The translations under genes were made by a program, and so were the position numbers. Below are positions 61,353 through 64,000 of a stretch of 64,000 nucleotides of DNA, piece after piece. The notes under the pieces were generated by a model. It had not been told where the DNA came from and searched no databases. It saw nothing but the letters and a program-made list of their open reading frames with translations. Every line of letters starts with the position of its first letter. The stretch's first letter is position 1. The DNA comes from an uncultured Planctomycetota bacterium (GTDB lineage Bacteria > Planctomycetota > Phycisphaerae > SM23-33): contig CAITIS010000079.1 of assembly GCA_903892515.1 (NCBI GenBank), forward strand, positions 121,975 through 185,974. The letters are read 5' to 3'.

Positions 61353-61853
61353 ATGATCATCCGTGATGAAACGGGATCCGACATCAGCGCGATCGCCGAT
61401 GTGACGCAAGCAGCATTTGCGAATCTTGCGATCAGTAACCAGACAGAGCAATTCATAATCAACGCATTGCGAGCCGCCGATGCTCTCACGATTTCACTGG
61501 TGGCCGAACTCGACGGGGACGTGGTAGGCCATATCGCGTTCTCGCCGGTGACCATTTCCGACGGCAGCCAGAACTGGTATGGCCTGGGGCCCATTTCCGT
61601 GTTGCCCCAGCGCCAGCGGCAGGGCATTGGCAGCGCCCTCATGCACTCAGGCCTGGCCCGGCTGAAGGCCCGCGGCGCCCATGGCTGCGTTCTCGTGGGC
61701 GACCCTGGCTACTATGAGCGGTTCGGCTTCAAAAGCGTGCCGGAAGTGACCCACGAAGGCGTTCCGCAGCAATACGTTCTCGTCTTGCCCTTCGACGGGC
61801 ACAAGGCCCAGGGTGTGGTAGCGTTCCACCCGGGGTTTTCCGCAACCAGTTAG
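61353..61853 (+). CDS. GNAT family N-acetyltransferase (YhbS-like)
   Basis: A 166-residue GNAT protein. The core is VGHIAFSPVTISDG, then GPISVLPQRQRQGIGSALMH (acetyl-CoA loop) and GDPGYYERFGFKSV. This matches YhbS-like proteins. The start at 61353 has GGAGG four bases before. The substrate is unknown. It lies alone between the two copies of a 128-bp repeat and may have been moved with them. Confidence 0.85.
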   Translation: MIIRDETGSDISAIADVTQAAFANLAISNQTEQFIINALRAADALTISLVAELDGDVVGHIAFSPVTISDGSQNWYGLGPISVLPQRQRQGIGSALMHSGLARLKARGAHGCVLVGDPGYYERFGFKSVPEVTHEGVPQQYVLVLPFDGHKAQGVVAFHPGFSATS

Positions 61854-61959
61854 CCGATCCAAACCGGAGCAGGGGTGCCGTGGCCGCGGAGTCCAGCGGC
61901 CACGTTTCAGCGACCCGCATGCCTTTCCGCCGGGTGCCATGGCCGGGTGCCATGGCCGG
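61854..61959. repeat. GCCATGGCCGGGT tandem and palindrome
   Basis: A GTGCCGTGGCCGCGGAGTCC palindrome (about 61874-61905) and three tandem CGGGTGCCATGGC units (about 61931-61960) that lead into copy B of the 128-bp repeat. Confidence 0.7.
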
Positions 61960-62087
61960 GTGCCGGGTGCCATGGCCAGGCCGTCGTCTAGGTCTGGCCA
62001 TGTGTAAGCGATTCCGATATCGCCGCCAGCATCCCGGTTCCTGGTCGATGCATGGCCAGCCCAAAGGCAGGGCTGACCATGCCACCC
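61960..62087. repeat. 128-bp direct repeat, copy B
   Basis: Matches copy A (60942-61069) with three substitutions by eye (C/T, A/G and G/C). Direct orientation; distance between copies about 890 bp. Confidence 0.88.
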
Positions 62088-62200
62088 TGCCCGATTGGTG
62101 GGACTCGCGACGGCGGCTCGGCCCACCCTACATTTTCTTTGCCCTACATTTCCCTTTGCGACCTCTGCGGCCTCTGCGGTGAATGCCTTTCCCTCCGGCC
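62088..62200. repeat. gap between copy B and glnS
   Basis: Contains CTCGGCCCACCCTAC, the right arm of the GTAGGGTGGGCCGAG family (about 62116-62131), and a CCTCTGCGGCCTCTGCGGTG word of the type seen at 34842. Confidence 0.6.
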
Positions 62201-63964
62201 TCAGACCTTCTGCCCCTTCTTCTCCACCTTGGCCCAGGAGTCTTTCAGCGAGACAGTGCGGTTGAAGACCAGCTGGCCAGGAGCGGAGTCGAGGTCCACG
62301 CAGAAGTACCCAAGCCGCTCGAACTGGAACTTCTGGCCCTTTTCAGCCGTCGCCAGCGAGGGCTCGACGTAGCACTCCGTCAGAACCTCCATCGACTTGG
62401 GATTGATGTTGTCCTTCCAGCTCTGGCCCTGGGGCGCGTCGTCGGGATCGGGCTTGGTGAACAGGTGATCGTACAGCCGCACCTCGGCCTTGAGGGCCTT
62501 CTCAGCCGACACCCAGTGCAGCGTGGCCTTGACCTTCCTGCCGTCGGGGGCGTCGCCGCCCAGCGTGGCCGGGTCGTACGTGCAATGCAATTCGGTCACG
62601 TTGCCCGCGGCGTCTTTGACCACGCTCTTGCACGTGATGAAGTACGCGTACCGCAGCCGAACTTCGCGCCCGGGGGCCAGGCGGAAGAAGCCCTTGGGCG
62701 GCTCCTCGCGGAAGTCGTCGGCCTCGATGTACAGCACCTTGGTAAAGGGCGTCTTGCGGCTGCCGGCGGCGGCGTCCTCTGGGTTGTTGATGGCGGAAAT
62801 CTCGTCCACCTGGCCGTCGGGGTAATTGTCGATCACGACCTTGATCGGGTGCAGCACGGCCATCACGCGATTGGCCCGCTTGTTGAGGTCCTCGCGCAGG
62901 CAGTGCTCCAGCAGGCCGATATCCACCACGCTATATGTCTTGTTGATGCCGATGCGGGTGCAGAAGTCGTGAATCGCTTCGGGCGTGTAGCCGCGGCGGC
63001 GCAGCCCCGCCAGCGTGGGCATGCGCGGATCGTCAAAGCCGTTGACCAGTTTGGCCTGCACCAGCTCGATCAGCCGGCGTTTCGACATCATCGTGTACGT
63101 CAGGTTCAGCCGGGCGAACTCGATCTGCCGCGGGTGGTGAATCTTCTTGCCCCACGCGTCCGAGCCGTCGTCGCTCCGGCCAGCGTTCACGGCGTCGATG
63201 AACCAGTCGTACAGCGGCCGGTGATTTTCGTACTCCAGCGAGCACAGCGAGTGCGTCACGCCCTCGATGCTGTCCTCGAAACCGTGGGCCCAGTCGTACA
63301 TCGGGTACACGCACCACTTGCTGCCCTGGCGATGATGCTCGGCGTGCAGGATGCGGTACATGACCGGGTCGCGCATGTTCAGGTTGGCGTGGGCCATGTC
63401 GATCTTGGCCCGCAGCGTCCGGCTGCCGTCGGGGAACTCGCCCTTGCGCATGCGGTCGAAGAGGTCGAGATTCTCCTCCACGCTGCGGTTGCGGTACGGG
63501 CTGTCCTTGCCCGGGGCCGTCAGCGTACCGCGATAGTCGGTGACCAGGTCGGAGTTCAGGTCGCAGACATAGGCCTTGCCCTTCTTGATCAGCTCGATGG
63601 CCCAGGCGTAGATGGCGTCGAAGTAATCGCTGGCGAAGAAGAGGCGGTCGTCCCAGTTGGCGCCCACCCACTTGACGTCCTCGATGATGGCGTCGACGAA
63701 CTCCTGCTCTTCCCTGGTCGGGTTGGTGTCGTCGAAGCGCAGGTTGAACAGGCCGCCGAAATCCTGGGCGATGCCGTAGTCGATCCACAGCGCCTTGGCG
63801 TGGCCAATGTGCAGGTACGCGTTGGGCTCGGGCGGAAAGCGCGTATGCACTTTTACGCCGGCGAAGCGCCCGCCCGGCGCAATGTCGCCCTCGACGGCCT
63901 CGCGGATGAAGTCACGGCCCATTCCTTCAGAGGGAACGCCACCGGTCGTCTCATGGTCAGTCAT
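62201..63964 (-). CDS. glnS: glutaminyl-tRNA synthetase
   Basis: A 587-residue class I synthetase charging tRNA-Gln. The HIGH motif is [15 protein letters not shown] and the KMSKS variant is [11 protein letters not shown]. The C-terminal anticodon-binding domains are in order. Length is normal (E. coli 554). Having GlnRS means glutamine is charged directly in addition to, or in place of, the amidotransferase route. The start at 63964 is close to the window end. Confidence 0.95.
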   Translation of the reverse strand: MTDHETTGGVPSEGMGRDFIREAVEGDIAPGGRFAGVKVHTRFPPEPNAYLHIGHAKALWIDYGIAQDFGGLFNLRFDDTNPTREEQEFVDAIIEDVKWVGANWDDRLFFASDYFDAIYAWAIELIKKGKAYVCDLNSDLVTDYRGTLTAPGKDSPYRNRSVEENLDLFDRMRKGEFPDGSRTLRAKIDMAHANLNMRDPVMYRILHAEHHRQGSKWCVYPMYDWAHGFEDSIEGVTHSLCSLEYENHRPLYDWFIDAVNAGRSDDGSDAWGKKIHHPRQIEFARLNLTYTMMSKRRLIELVQAKLVNGFDDPRMPTLAGLRRRGYTPEAIHDFCTRIGINKTYSVVDIGLLEHCLREDLNKRANRVMAVLHPIKVVIDNYPDGQVDEISAINNPEDAAAGSRKTPFTKVLYIEADDFREEPPKGFFRLAPGREVRLRYAYFITCKSVVKDAAGNVTELHCTYDPATLGGDAPDGRKVKATLHWVSAEKALKAEVRLYDHLFTKPDPDDAPQGQSWKDNINPKSMEVLTECYVEPSLATAEKGQKFQFERLGYFCVDLDSAPGQLVFNRTVSLKDSWAKVEKKGQKV

Positions 63965-63977
63965 ACTGTTCTCTTTC

Positions 63978-64000
63978 GTGTCGCGGGCGTCTCGCCCGCG
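63978..64000. repeat. GGGCGTCTCGCCC palindrome at the window end
   Basis: CGCGGGCGTCTCGCCCGCG, cut or just completed by the window edge; same family as at 14540 and 23696. Confidence 0.6.

Overview
The window looks like chromosomal DNA of a GC-rich member of the Planctomycetota, most likely class Phycisphaerae. This is inferred from protein types, not from a marker phylogeny. The evidence is: PEP-CTERM-like C-terminal sorting signals on secreted proteins, some preceded by dockerin-like EF-hand pairs; two pseudopilin-like proteins with the [13 protein letters not shown] start and the H-X9-DG motif; a DUF1571-type lipoprotein; a XylR-type AraC regulator; and abundant uroporphyrinogen-decarboxylase-like proteins. 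LpxB, Mla-type genes and MltA indicate a Gram-negative type envelope with lipid A and peptidoglycan.

Layout. 1-8.2 kb: DUF1571 protein, NAD-dependent epimerase, PflX-like radical SAM protein, tRNA-Glu, then a regulator/kinase pair on the minus strand whose kinase is a chimera with an HD-type response-regulator tail. 8.5-11.1 kb: two PEP-CTERM secreted proteins, the first divergent from the regulator with two operator-like palindromes between them. 11.4-17.1 kb: a plus-strand run of envelope proteins (CsgG-like lipoprotein, triple LPP20-like repeat protein, 48-residue lipoprotein, two FlgT/LPP20-like proteins). 17.4-25.2 kb: GH130 enzyme, PHP protein, MltA, small lipoprotein, sensor kinase, UDP-sugar pyrophosphorylase. 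25.8-30.8 kb: pseudopilin-like protein, EF-P, EamA-like transporter, an unrecognised secreted protein. 30.87-33.4 kb: promoter, cobalamin riboswitch and intrinsic terminator ahead of two PEP-CTERM proteins, a six-or-seven-bladed-looking propeller and a dockerin-bearing protein. This is the most interesting locus: a candidate vitamin B12 capture system. 33.8-43.9 kb: second pseudopilin-like protein, two UroD-superfamily proteins, AmrS-type radical SAM protein, GH38 mannosidase and small hypotheticals, HD-GYP-like protein. 43.9-48.3 kb: CsrA, ferritin-like protein, ArgA-like acetyltransferase, MlaF-MlaD, and a lower-GC orphan. 48.8-54.5 kb: tRNA-Gln and a housekeeping run (GlmU-like, Prs, bL25, Pth, bS6, SSB, bS18, bL9). 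54.6-64 kb: minus-strand Eis-like acetyltransferase, LpxB, nucleotidyltransferase and ribosomal protein S1, then a plus-strand GNAT gene between two 128-bp direct repeats, and GlnS.

Intergenic DNA is unusually repeat-rich. At least six families of short palindromes (27-bp CATGGTCACG type, 20-bp CACAGCCG type, 44-bp CATAGGTAGAGC type, GGGCGAGACGCCC type, GTAGGGTGGGCCGAG type, GGTCCGCAGG type) and several degenerate short-period tandem arrays fill almost every gap, and one palindrome may have been incorporated into the end of a gene. No transposase, integrase, CRISPR array or rRNA gene was seen.

Functional themes are envelope biogenesis, secreted and sorted surface proteins, carbohydrate use (GH130, GH38, a sugar-type regulator), cobalamin-linked functions (riboswitch, MtaA-like protein) and translation.
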